From contig SDZP01000102.1 of assembly GCA_004144935.1 (NCBI GenBank), positions 1-10,363 of the forward strand: 10,363 nt of DNA, given 5' to 3'. Source of the stretch: Caulobacteraceae bacterium (GTDB lineage Bacteria > Pseudomonadota > Alphaproteobacteria > Caulobacterales > Caulobacteraceae). A model generated the notes under the pieces. It was not told the DNA's origin and made no database searches. It saw only the letters and a program-made list of their open reading frames with translations. Shown piece after piece: positions 1 through 5,611 of the stretch. How positions within the stretch are numbered: the stretch's first letter is position 1; each line of letters starts with the position of its first letter. Made by a program: the position numbers and the translations under genes.

Positions 1-124
1 CCCTGGCTGTCGGGAATGCTCAGCTTGTCGAACCGCACCCCCTGCACGGCGGCGCCGGCCGGCCCGCCGCCGCCGCCGTGCAGGGGGTGCGGTTCGACAA
101 GCTGAGCATTCCCGACAGCCAGGG
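1..124. repeat. Perfect 54-bp inverted repeat at the window edge
   Basis: Positions 1-54 are the exact reverse complement of 71-124, with a 16-bp loop (55-70) containing CCGGCCGG. The right arm encodes the N-terminal part of the hydrolase at 78-938, from the residues GVRFDKLSIP onward, so that arm is evidently the genuine copy. The left arm is a mirror image of coding sequence and starts exactly at base 1. A perfect long palindrome built from a protein-coding stretch is best explained as a fold-back or chimeric-read artefact at a contig end. A real inverted duplication is possible but less likely. Confidence 0.95.
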
Positions 125-938
125 AGCGCCGATCGAGGTCGGGGTCTGGCGGCCCGATGGCCCGGCCGTCGCCAGCCAACGGCTGATCGTTATCTCGCAC
201 GGCACCGGCGGCGACTTCCGTGGCCATGAGGACACCGCCAGGGCCCTGGCCGGGGCCGGCTTCGTGGTCGCCAGCCTGACCCACACCGGCGACAACTGGC
301 GCGACAGCAGCCGCGCCGCCGACATCATCGACCGGCCGCGCCAGCTACATGTGTTGATCGACTACATGCTGGCCGACTGGGAAGGGCACGCGGGGCTGGA
401 TCAGGCGCGGGTCGGGGCGTTCGGCTTCTCAGCCGGCGGCTTCACCGTGCTGGCGGCGGCGGGCGGAAAGCCGGACCTGTCGCGGCTGGGCGAGCATTGC
501 AAGGCCCACCCCGGCTTCTTCGACTGCCTGCTGCTGAAGACCAATCCGCCGACGATGATGGCGGGCTCGGGCCGGCCGCGGGCCTGGGTGCACGACCCGC
601 GCATCAAGGCGGTGGTCTCCGCCGCCCCGGCGCTGGGCTTCACCTTCGGCCGCGAGGGCCTCAAGGACGTGCGCCAGCCGCTGCAGCTGTGGCGGGCGGG
701 CGCCGACCAGATCCTGCCCAGCCCCTTCTACGCCGAGGCGGTTCGCGACGCCCTGCCGTCGCCGCCGGACTACCGGGTGGCCGAGGGGGCCGGCCATTTC
801 GACTTCCTGCAGCCCTGTTCGGCCAGGCTGGCGGCGGCCGCCCCGGCGATCTGCGAGCCGACGCCGGGCTTCGACCGGGCAGCCTTCCATGAGCAGTTGA
901 ACCGGGAGGTGGTGGCCTTCTTCAAGCGAAAGCTCTGA
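78..938 (+). CDS. Alpha/beta hydrolase, dienelactone-hydrolase-like, probably exported; N-terminus truncated
   Basis: Predicted serine hydrolase of the alpha/beta fold, resembling the 'predicted dienelactone hydrolase' group; substrate unknown. Numbering from the GTG at 78, the oxyanion-type motif HGTGG is at 41-45 and the nucleophile elbow GFSAGG at 116-121 (Ser118). The likely acid is Asp210 (RAGADQ) and the likely base His240 (GAGHFDF), giving a plausible Ser-Asp-His triad. Cys141/Cys150 and Cys247/Cys259 could form disulfides, which would fit a periplasmic protein. Just upstream of the GTG the frame reads GRPAAAAV, like the end of a signal peptide, and it stays open to base 1. The true start probably lay upstream and was replaced by the mirrored arm of the terminal inverted repeat. 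GTG 78 is therefore only the first start codon available here. The fold is clear; the exact family and the start are uncertain. Confidence 0.85.
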   Translation: MQGVRFDKLSIPDSQGAPIEVGVWRPDGPAVASQRLIVISHGTGGDFRGHEDTARALAGAGFVVASLTHTGDNWRDSSRAADIIDRPRQLHVLIDYMLADWEGHAGLDQARVGAFGFSAGGFTVLAAAGGKPDLSRLGEHCKAHPGFFDCLLLKTNPPTMMAGSGRPRAWVHDPRIKAVVSAAPALGFTFGREGLKDVRQPLQLWRAGADQILPSPFYAEAVRDALPSPPDYRVAEGAGHFDFLQPCSARLAAAAPAICEPTPGFDRAAFHEQLNREVVAFFKRKL

Positions 939-978
939 CGGCAGCCGCGGCCGGCGACCGGCGAAATCTGGCGCTCCA

Positions 979-1006
979 TGGACCAATTGTTGCACTGCAG
1001 CATTAT
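979..1006 (+). promoter_or_regulatory. Possible promoter of the PHB-depolymerase-type esterase
   Basis: TGGACC (979-984) and CATTAT (1001-1006) are separated by 16 bp and each match the housekeeping consensus only partly (4 of 6). Transcription would begin near 1013, giving a leader of about 33 nt that contains GGGAG (1032-1036). The 107-bp gap after the hydrolase also holds a weak GC hairpin (950-954 with 958-962). The esterase may therefore be transcribed alone or by read-through. This is a weak prediction. Confidence 0.3.
990..1000. promoter_or_regulatory. PhaR-like operator (TTGC-N3-GCAG)
   Basis: The dyad TTGCACTGCAG lies between the proposed -35 and -10 elements of the esterase gene. 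It differs at one base from the CTGC-N3/4-GCAG type of site reported for PhaR repressors of polyhydroxybutyrate genes in Rhodobacterales. Its position would let a bound repressor block RNA polymerase, and the downstream product belongs to the PHB-depolymerase family. No phaR gene lies in this window, so the assignment rests on motif and context only. Confidence 0.4.
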
Positions 1007-1045
1007 CTTAGGGAGCGGCTGCTTCGGCCGCGGGAGATTCTGCTC

Positions 1046-2170
1046 ATGGCCGGCTTGGCTGAAACCACGGCGCGCCTGGCGCGTAACCGGCGCCAGCGAT
1101 CGGCGAGCGGGCCTGCTGTAACCGCCGGGATGGCCGAAGTCGCGGACTTCGGTCCCAACCCCGGGGCCTTGCGGATGCTGGCCTGGGCGCCCGCCGACCT
1201 GCCGCCCGGCGCGCCGCTGGTCGTCGTCCTGCACGGATGCGGCCAGGACGCCGAGGCCTTCGCAGCCCAGGCGGGCTGGCTGACCTTGGCCGAGCGGCTG
1301 GGCTTTGCGGTCATCGCCCCCGAGCAGTCGGGGTCCAACAACTTCAACCGCTGCTTCAACTGGTTCGAGCCGGGCGACATTGGCCGGGGAGGGGGCGAGG
1401 CGGAATCGATCGCCGCCATGGTTCGCCACGCGATCATGCAGGGCGCCGACCCGGACCGGGTGTACGTCACTGGCCTGTCGGCCGGCGGCGCCATGGCGGT
1501 GGTGATGCTGGCCGCCTATCCCGAGCTGTTCGCCGCCGGGGCGGTGGTCGCCGGCCTGCCCTACGCCGTGGCGTCCGGGGTCGGCGAGGCCCTGGGCGCC
1601 ATGCATGGCCGCAGTTCGCTCTCGGCGGAGGTGCTGGGCGAACGGGTGCGGGCGGTGGCGCCGGCCGGCGGGCCGATCCCGCGCATCGCCATCTGGCAGG
1701 GAGACGCCGACCATACGGTGGTCGCCGGCAACGCCACGGCCCTGCTCGGGCAGTGGGCGGCGGCGCATGGCCTGGACGCCGGCGCCGCGGAGGTCGAGCA
1801 GCTGCTGGGCCGCACCCGCTTGCGGCTGCGGGCGCCGGGGTCGGCCACCGTTCTGGTGGAGTCCAACATTGTCGAGGGTCTCGGCCATGGCACGCCGCTG
1901 TCGACGATCGGTCCGGAAGCGCTGGGCGCCACGGCCCCCTACATGCTCGAGGCGGGGGTTTCGTCCAGTCTGGAGATCGCCGGCTTCTGGGGCCTGGCGC
2001 AGCCGCCGGCCGCCGGCCTGCCGGCGGTCCGGACGACGCCGGTTCGCCCGGCGACGGCGGCGTCACCCGGTCTTGGCGACCAGGTGCTGTCGGCGGTCTC
2101 GCCGCATGTCTCGCCCGCCGTGCGCGAGGTCATCGCCAAGGCCATGCAGGCGGCCGGCCTGAAGCGCTGA
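1046..2170 (+). CDS. PHB depolymerase family esterase
   Basis: A 374-aa alpha/beta hydrolase of the esterase-PHB (short-chain-length PHA depolymerase type 1) family, which hydrolyses short-chain polyesters or related esters. Visible elements are VVLHGCGQ near residue 60 (oxyanion region), FNWFEPGDIGRGGGEA typical of the family, the lipase box GLSAGG with Ser145, GDADHTV with Asp220/Asp222, and GLGHGTPL with His281, forming the triad. The last 60 or so residues are a Pro/Ala-rich linker followed by a helix ending VIAKAMQAAGLKR, a common tail in alphaproteobacterial members. No signal peptide is evident, since the N-terminus is a polar Arg-rich stretch, so an intracellular role or an unusual export route is likely. 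The ATG at 1046 is supported by GGGAG at 1032-1036, 9 nt upstream. A PhaR-like site precedes the gene. The substrate is not proven: many members are simple esterases such as feruloyl or acetylxylan types. Confidence 0.92.
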   Translation: MAGLAETTARLARNRRQRSASGPAVTAGMAEVADFGPNPGALRMLAWAPADLPPGAPLVVVLHGCGQDAEAFAAQAGWLTLAERLGFAVIAPEQSGSNNFNRCFNWFEPGDIGRGGGEAESIAAMVRHAIMQGADPDRVYVTGLSAGGAMAVVMLAAYPELFAAGAVVAGLPYAVASGVGEALGAMHGRSSLSAEVLGERVRAVAPAGGPIPRIAIWQGDADHTVVAGNATALLGQWAAAHGLDAGAAEVEQLLGRTRLRLRAPGSATVLVESNIVEGLGHGTPLSTIGPEALGATAPYMLEAGVSSSLEIAGFWGLAQPPAAGLPAVRTTPVRPATAASPGLGDQVLSAVSPHVSPAVREVIAKAMQAAGLKR

Positions 2171-2173
2171 CGT

Positions 2174-2191
2174 CCCCAAGCCGGATTGGGG
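2174..2191. terminator. Possible terminator hairpin between convergent genes
   Basis: CCCCAA (2174-2179) pairs with TTGGGG (2186-2191) across a 6-nt loop. It begins 3 bp after the stop of the esterase and lies 21 bp from the stop of the convergent 107-aa gene. A smaller GGGC/GCCC hairpin follows at 2201-2213. Neither has a U-tract, so this is a weak or Rho-assisted terminator at best. Confidence 0.35.
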
Positions 2192-2212
2192 TGCAGAAAA
2201 GGGCCGCCAGCC

Positions 2213-2536
2213 CTAAGCGGGTTCGGCTTCCGTCTCGGCGTGGAATTCGTCCGACGGCACGAAGGCGGCGCCCTCGTCGTCCAGCACCCAGACACCGATG
2301 AAGGCGGGGTGGGCCGGTTCCGGCTCCTCGTCCAGCAGGTCGCCGTCGTAAAGACCGACGTTGCTATAGTCGAAGTCCAGCGACAGCTGGTGGGCGTAGC
2401 CGACCATCTCCTCGGCCATGCGGCGCGAGTAGCCGAGGGCCTCGCTGACGTCCGCGAACTCGTCGGTGAGGGTGCTGACCTCGGCGGCGTCGCTGCCTTG
2501 CGTGGCGCTGGTGGTGACGATGGTGAAGGCGGGCAT
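2213..2536 (-). CDS. Acidic 107-aa hypothetical protein
   Basis: Not recognised. The protein carries 24 Asp/Glu residues against only 2 Arg and no Lys, so it is strongly acidic. There is no signal peptide or membrane segment. Residues 1-60 look partly helical (DEFADVSEALGYSRRMAEEM), and the C-terminal half is rich in DDE and Pro (LLDEEPEPAHPAF, GVWVLDDEG). The ATG at 2536 has only a poor SD-like GAG a few bases upstream. It lies 84 bp downstream of rsgA on the same strand with no convincing hairpin between them, so cotranscription from the rsgA promoter is possible. The coding frame is reasonable: it fits between flanking genes and no better frame competes. Function unknown; the acidity fits a small cytoplasmic binding or adaptor protein, but that is speculation. 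Confidence 0.7.
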   Translation of the reverse strand: MPAFTIVTTSATQGSDAAEVSTLTDEFADVSEALGYSRRMAEEMVGYAHQLSLDFDYSNVGLYDGDLLDEEPEPAHPAFIGVWVLDDEGAAFVPSDEFHAETEAEPA

Positions 2537-2620
2537 GGTCGTTTCTCGCGAGGCTGAATCTCTTCACCTACGCTGTTCGCGGCGGGAACGCGCCCTATTC
2601 CAGAAAAAAACGTCGTCGGA

Positions 2621-3694
2621 TCAATCGGAGTCGCGGTCGGCCTGCTTGATGGCGCGGTAGGCCTTCTGGTGGCGGCGGCCCGCGTCCTTGGCGGCGCGTT
2701 CGGCCTTCTGCTCCACCGCCGCCAGCTCCTGGCCCAGCTTCTGGAAGGAGGCCCAGCGGTCGGGATCGAGCGTGCCATCCTCGAGGGCGGCGCGGACGGC
2801 GCAGCCGGGTTCCTGGCCGTGGCCGCAGTCGCTGAAGCGGCAGGCGCCGACCAACTGCTCGATATCGTCGAAGACGGCGGCGAGGCCCTCGTCGGCGTCG
2901 ATCAGCCCGACCTCGCGCATGCCGGGGGTATCGACGATCAGGCCGCCGCCGGGCAGCAGGACCAGCTCGCGGTGGCTGGTGGTGTGACGGCCCTGGTCAT
3001 CGGACTCACGGATCGCCCTGGTGGCCATCCGCTCCTCGCCGAGGAAGGCGTTGACCAGGGTCGACTTGCCGGCCCCGGACGAGCCGATCAGCACGCAGGT
3101 CTCGCCGGGGGCGACATGGGCCAGCAGGGCCTCCAGGCCCTGGCCCTGCTTGGCGGCGACCGTCACCACGGGGCAGTCGATGGCCATGGCGGCGATGTCG
3201 GCGGCCTGGGCGTCCGGGTCGGCGCTGAGGTCGGCCTTGGTCAAAACCACCACCGGGCGGGCGCCGCTTTGCCAGGCGGCGGCCAGGTAGCGTTCGATGC
3301 GGCGGGGGTTGAGGTCGGCGTTGAGGGAGGCGACGACGAAGGCGATGTCGATGTTGGTGGCGATCACCTGCACGGTTGTGGCGCCGCCGACGGCCTTGCG
3401 CACGAAGGCGGTGCGGCGGGGCAGGATGGCGTGGATGGTGGCGCTGCCGCCAGGTTTCGACGAGGGGCGGGCGTTGACCGACAGGGCGACCCAGTCGCCG
3501 ACGGCGGGATGGCCGGCCTCAAGCGCCTCGTGCATCAGCCGGCCCGATGGCTTGGCGCGCAGTTCGCCCTGCTCGGTGACGACCAGGTAGCCGTTGCGCT
3601 GCTGGACGACGACGCGGCCGGGGATGTGGCCGGCGCGGGCGTGCGGCGCGAACGCCAGCGCCAGGGCCTCGGACCAGCCGTAGCGGGCGATCAC
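2621..3694 (-). CDS. rsgA: Ribosome small-subunit-dependent GTPase RsgA
   Basis: RsgA (YjeQ/YloQ) is a circularly permuted GTPase that helps late maturation of the 30S subunit and is stimulated by it. The 357-aa protein shows an N-terminal OB-fold region (about residues 1-100, including RVVVQQRNGYLVV). The permuted GTPase motifs follow in order: G4 TKAD (152-155), G1 GSSGAGKST (204-212) and G3 DTPG (255-258). The family signature GRHTTSHREL follows G1. The zinc site is Cys285, Cys290, His292 and Cys298. A Lys/Arg-rich C-terminal helix (about 318-353) follows, as is usual. The start is a GTG (3694) preceded by GGAAAG at 8 nt. The 109-aa gene ends 25 bp upstream on the same strand, so the two are probably cotranscribed. 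Confidence 0.97.
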   Translation of the reverse strand: MIARYGWSEALALAFAPHARAGHIPGRVVVQQRNGYLVVTEQGELRAKPSGRLMHEALEAGHPAVGDWVALSVNARPSSKPGGSATIHAILPRRTAFVRKAVGGATTVQVIATNIDIAFVVASLNADLNPRRIERYLAAAWQSGARPVVVLTKADLSADPDAQAADIAAMAIDCPVVTVAAKQGQGLEALLAHVAPGETCVLIGSSGAGKSTLVNAFLGEERMATRAIRESDDQGRHTTSHRELVLLPGGGLIVDTPGMREVGLIDADEGLAAVFDDIEQLVGACRFSDCGHGQEPGCAVRAALEDGTLDPDRWASFQKLGQELAAVEQKAERAAKDAGRRHQKAYRAIKQADRDSD

Positions 3695-3719
3695 GGCAGG
3701 GGCTTTCCGGCGGGCCGGG

Positions 3720-4049
3720 TCACGCGCCGGTCTCGTCGACGACGATGGTGACGGTCTTGCCGCGCGACAGGGGCTCCCAGCCGGCCTCGATGGCCGAGGC
3801 GATGGCGCGGCCCACCCGTTCGGGATCGATCAGGGCGGGTTTCAGCTGCGGGGCGCCGTACTTGGGCTGCTGGCCGGCGGGGAATTCGACGATGGCTTCG
3901 CGCTGGCCCTCCTTGTGGCGCAGGGCCAGGGCCATGCCGCGGAACTCGTTGGCGTCGCTGGACCACTGCGGCTGGCGCTGCAGCCGCCAGATGTAGGGCT
4001 CGCCGTCGACCTGAATCTCGAACTCGGGGACGTTCTGCTTCTTCGCCAT
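3720..4049 (-). CDS. 109-aa hypothetical protein upstream of rsgA
   Basis: Not recognised as a named family. It is a soluble protein without signal peptide or membrane segment. The N-terminal half reads like beta strands (FEIQVDGEPYIWRLQRQPQW), followed by RGMALALRHKEGQREAIVEFP. The second half has a helix (PERVGRAIASAIEAGW) and a final strand (GKTVTIVVDE). This gives a small alpha/beta domain ending in Asp-Glu-Thr-Gly-Ala. It sits 25 bp upstream of rsgA and is probably its operon leader. The ATG at 4049 has no Shine-Dalgarno sequence, since the preceding bases are CT-rich. A -10-like GCTAACTC ends 6 nt before the ATG, which would fit a leaderless message. Convincing as a gene; function unknown. 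Confidence 0.8.
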   Translation of the reverse strand: MAKKQNVPEFEIQVDGEPYIWRLQRQPQWSSDANEFRGMALALRHKEGQREAIVEFPAGQQPKYGAPQLKPALIDPERVGRAIASAIEAGWEPLSRGKTVTIVVDETGA

Positions 4050-4055
4050 GGGAGG

Positions 4056-4063
4056 GAGTTAGC
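4056..4063 (-). promoter_or_regulatory. Possible -10 element for a leaderless transcript (109-aa gene)
   Basis: On the minus strand GCTAACTC lies exactly 6 nt before the ATG at 4049. It differs at one base from the Caulobacter housekeeping -10 form GCTANAWC as I recall it. Transcription would then start at or within a base or two of the ATG, which would explain the missing SD. I see no good -35 element. Confidence 0.35.
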
Positions 4064-4171
4064 CCGCCCAGCGCGGCGAGGCCACCCCGAGGCCATTTTC
4101 TGACCGGTTGCGTTGGCGCGGCCGTGATGGGCGTCTATGGCCAATCGACACCCGAACGTTGTCTTAATCTG

Positions 4172-4321
4172 TCCGCTCATCCCGGCGAATGCCGGGACCC
4201 ATTTCGAAGATTTCGTTGCTTCAGGGAGAAGCGCCGGGGTGCGGTCCGAACCGAATAAGCGCTCACGCGGCAACCTCGACGCCCTATGAACTGGGTCCCG
4301 GCATTCGCCGGGATGAGCGGA
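4172..4321. repeat. 150-bp dispersed inverted-repeat element (MITE-like)
   Basis: Positions 4172-4201 and 4292-4321 are perfect 30-bp inverted copies of a TCATCCCGGCGAATGCCGGG-type unit. Each arm also forms its own hairpin (4181-4186 with 4191-4196, and 4297-4302 with 4307-4312). Units of this kind are abundant in intergenic DNA of many proteobacteria and yield the spurious peptides 'VPAFAGM' and 'HPGECRDP'. The 90-bp centre has no ORF. I see no obvious target-site duplication. Copy number cannot be judged from this window. Confidence 0.85.
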
Positions 4322-4331
4322 TTTAGGAGGA

Positions 4332-4367
4332 ATGTGCAGGGCGATTCGGCCTAAATTGCCGCCATGA
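4332..4367 (+). other. Short leader ORF (11 codons) abutting nhaA
   Basis: ATG at 4332 opens a frame reading MCRAIRPKLPP, and its TGA (4365-4367) overlaps the ATG of nhaA in an ATGA arrangement that could allow translational coupling. A perfect AGGAGG (4325-4330) is only 1 nt upstream of this ATG, which is too close for normal SD spacing. That weakens the case. The motif may be coincidental next to the repeat end at 4321. Confidence 0.25.
4350..4357 (+). promoter_or_regulatory. Possible -10 element for a leaderless nhaA transcript
   Basis: CCTAAATT lies exactly 6 nt before the nhaA ATG, mirroring the GCTAACTC-N6-ATG layout of the divergent 109-aa gene. It contains TANNNT, and nhaA has no SD at normal spacing. 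A matching -35 element is not visible at 16-18 bp, so confidence is limited. Confidence 0.3.
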
Positions 4368-5611
4368 CCACCGCCAAGACCCGACGGCCGCTTTCGGCGC
4401 TGCGCGCCTTCCTCGCCCAGGAGGCGGCCGGCGGTTATGTGCTGATGGCCGCCGCCGCCCTGGCCCTTGTCGTCGCCAATTCGCCGTTGGCGGGCGCCTA
4501 TTTCGGGGCGCTGCATGTCGAGCTGGGGGCGGACTGGGGGCCGGTTCATCTGCGCCATTCGGCCCACCATTGGATCAACGACGGGCTGATGGCCCTGTTC
4601 TTCCTGCTGGTCGGGCTGGAGATCAAGCGGGAGGTGCTGGACGGCCAGCTGTCGCGGCGCTCGCAGATCCTGCTGCCGGCGACGGCGGCGCTGGGCGGGG
4701 TGGTCGCGCCGGCGCTGATCTTCCTGGCCTTCAACGGCGCCGATCCGGCCACCCGGGCCGGCTGGGCCATTCCCTCGGCGACCGACATCGCCTTTGCGCT
4801 GGGCGTGCTGGCCCTGCTGGGCAGCCGGGCGCCGACCTCGCTGAAAATCTTCCTGACGGCGATCGCCATCATCGACGACCTGGCGGCCATCGTGATCATC
4901 GCCCTGTTCTATACCGCGGAGCTGCATCTGGCGGCGCTGGGCGCGGCCGGGGCGCTGCTGCTGGCGCTGCTGGCGCTGAACCGACTGAAGGTGATGGCGC
5001 TGTGGCCCTATCTGATCGTCGGGCTGCTGCTCTGGTACTTCGTCCTGCAGTCGGGGATCCACGCCACCCTGGCCGGGGTGGCGCTGGCCATGTTCATCCC
5101 GCTGCGCCGCAGCCCGGCAACCCCGGACGCGGACTCGCCGCTGCACCGGCTGGAGCACGGCCTGCACCGGCCGGTGGCCTTCCTGGTCGTGCCGCTGTTC
5201 GGCTTCGCCAACGCCGGGCTGTCGTTCGCCGGCCTGACCCTGGCGGCGGTGATCTCGCCCCTGCCGCTGGGCATCGCGCTCGGCCTCTTCCTCGGCAAGC
5301 AGCTGGGGGTGTTCCTGACCGCCTGGGCGCTGATCAGGTTGAAGCTGGCCGACATGCCGCGGGGGGCCGGCTGGATGCAGCTCTACGGCGTCAGCCTGCT
5401 CTGCGGCATCGGCTTCACCATGAGCCTGTTCATCGGCAACCTGGCCTTCGCCGAGCCGATGCTGATCGACGAGACCAAGATCGGGGTGCTGATCGGCTCG
5501 CTGGTCTCGGCCCTGGCCGGGAGCCTGGTCTTCCTGGCCGGCCGCAAGCCGGCCCCGGACGCGGATCAGGACATGGACGACGAAGCCGCCGGGTCTCAGC
5601 CGCCCGCCTGA
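4364..5611 (+). CDS. nhaA: Na+/H+ antiporter NhaA
   Basis: NhaA is an inner-membrane antiporter that expels Na+ (or Li+) in exchange for two protons and supports pH and sodium homeostasis. The 415-aa protein has about 12 hydrophobic segments. Family landmarks are FFLLVGLEIKREVLDGQL (79-96), IPSATDIAFALGVLALL with Asp141, and AIIDDLAAI with Asp171/Asp172. These aspartates correspond to E. coli Asp133, Asp163 and Asp164 of the ion-binding site. Later come GIHATLAGVALAMFIP and FGFANAGLSF, plus GIGFTMSLFIGNLAF, all typical. It ends in an acidic cytoplasmic tail (DADQDMDDE), which makes it slightly longer than the E. coli protein (388 aa). The ATG at 4364 is the only good start: upstream in-frame codons run into TAA at 4352. 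Its last 16 bases overlap the 3' end of the convergent TonB receptor gene. Confidence 0.97.
   Translation: MTTAKTRRPLSALRAFLAQEAAGGYVLMAAAALALVVANSPLAGAYFGALHVELGADWGPVHLRHSAHHWINDGLMALFFLLVGLEIKREVLDGQLSRRSQILLPATAALGGVVAPALIFLAFNGADPATRAGWAIPSATDIAFALGVLALLGSRAPTSLKIFLTAIAIIDDLAAIVIIALFYTAELHLAALGAAGALLLALLALNRLKVMALWPYLIVGLLLWYFVLQSGIHATLAGVALAMFIPLRRSPATPDADSPLHRLEHGLHRPVAFLVVPLFGFANAGLSFAGLTLAAVISPLPLGIALGLFLGKQLGVFLTAWALIRLKLADMPRGAGWMQLYGVSLLCGIGFTMSLFIGNLAFAEPMLIDETKIGVLIGSLVSALAGSLVFLAGRKPAPDADQDMDDEAAGSQPPA

Larger units (their letters stand above)
4050..4363. other. Divergent intergenic region with repeat element
   Basis: This 314-bp stretch separates the rsgA-side operon from nhaA. 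It holds putative -10 elements at both edges (4056-4063 on minus, 4350-4357 on plus), a 150-bp inverted-repeat element (4172-4321) and an AGGAGG with an 11-codon ORF before nhaA. I see no larger gene. Peptides such as WVPAFAGM and HPGECRDP that appear here in translation are artefacts of the repeat. Confidence 0.8.

Noticed and set aside
20..328. 102-codon minus-strand ORF at the left end
   Set aside because: Antisense to the hydrolase and partly composed of the mirrored palindrome arm.
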